The notes under the pieces are model-generated. The model saw only the letters and a list, made by a program, of their open reading frames with translations, did not search any database and was not told the origin of the DNA. Made by a program: the position numbers and the translations under genes. Of a stretch of 64,000 nt of DNA, positions 63,671-64,000 are shown piece by piece (positions within the stretch are counted from its first letter, which is position 1; each line of letters begins with the position of its first letter). The stretch spans positions 33,570,505 to 33,634,504 of the forward strand of contig CM026571.1 of NCBI GenBank assembly GCA_015143295.1. Direction: 5' to 3'. This DNA comes from Tetracentron sinense. Taxonomy: Eukaryota > Streptophyta > Magnoliopsida > Trochodendrales > Trochodendraceae.

Positions 63671-64000
63671 AGGAAATATGTCACTGCCATCATCACCACC
63701 ATTGTCGTCAAAGCTAGAACTAGTGTTATAAGGATATCGATAATAGGGTATTTAAGGCAGGCAGGTACGAAGAGGCAATAGATTCAGGTCTAAATCTGAG
63801 TTAGCTGATTGAAGCTAAAGTCCATAAGAATGCATTTATTTAATGGTTAGGTGGGCCTATTATGTAATTGAAAGCAGCCAAAGAGTCCGATGTCCAAATT
63901 GTGCAGTCAAACAATCCAGTCAAAAGATTTGTTCATGGACACTTTGACTCATTGAGTTCCAATGTTAATTAATTTCTCAAAAGTTTATATTTGGTATGAA
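63671..64000. other. Right edge, no feature recognised
   Basis: Mostly AT-rich single-copy-looking sequence; no exon of DCP5 or transposon terminus was seen. Confidence 0.4.

Noticed and set aside
56693..64000. Search for the DCP5 Lsm14-domain exon(s)
   Set aside because: Scanned the minus strand by eye for the conserved segments before DLQV and found none; taken to lie beyond the window.

Overview
The window is nuclear DNA of a flowering plant. It has Ty3/gypsy and Ty1/copia polyproteins, LTRs primed by initiator methionine tRNA, hAT and PIF/Harbinger DNA transposons, a tRNA-derived SINE, and one host gene with spliced exons of a plant-type DECAPPING 5 (LSM14-like) protein. The species cannot be identified from what is visible. 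Nearly everything outside that gene is transposon sequence or its debris, much of it nested.

Layout. 1-7760: a Ty3 chromovirus of the Tekay/Del type on the minus strand, with a complete 2.36-kb 5' LTR at the right and a 3' LTR cut by the window edge at the left. 7761-11870: non-coding, LTR-like and AT-rich sequence with two TATA boxes, a small MITE and a four-copy hairpin repeat. About 11990-13575: another LTR-like unit on the minus strand. About 13580-29230: the end of a TAT-clade (Retand/Grande/Ogre-like) Ty3 element on the plus strand, consisting of the integrase C-terminus, a short tandem repeat and then an extra ORF in antisense. That ORF is split by a 12.4-kb Tekay-like element (16032-28475), whose pol gene is itself split by a 2.37-kb solo LTR (20329-22698). 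29230-30883: a further minus-strand solo LTR. 30884-38890: decayed copia sequence, and a hAT-like relic with an internal tandem duplication, one copy of which carries a 2.7-kb Harbinger insertion.

38895-56692 holds the last five recognised exons of the DCP5/LSM14 gene on the minus strand. One intron of about 15.9 kb contains LINE fragments, a copia relic, a hAT-like element with a second hAT MITE inside it, a 2.6-kb solo LTR, minisatellites and a SINE. The Lsm14-domain exon(s) are not in the window, so the 5' end of the gene lies beyond position 64000 and 56693-64000 is probably upstream intron. That stretch holds a Harbinger-like element with a nested hAT element, and a second copy of the hAT MITE.

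Main observations: (1) the Tekay-type LTRs are modular, each carrying an array of short CpG-rich palindromes (core CGATCGATCG with family-specific outer bases, or CGTTCGAACG) and a separate family-specific minisatellite; (2) several insertions are fixed by target-site duplications, and for the Harbinger element by an empty-site paralogue in the same window; (3) the TAT fragment keeps the antisense extra ORF; (4) a conserved mRNA-decapping gene is still spliced in frame across a very large transposon-filled intron. All reads are by eye; no alignment or database search was run.
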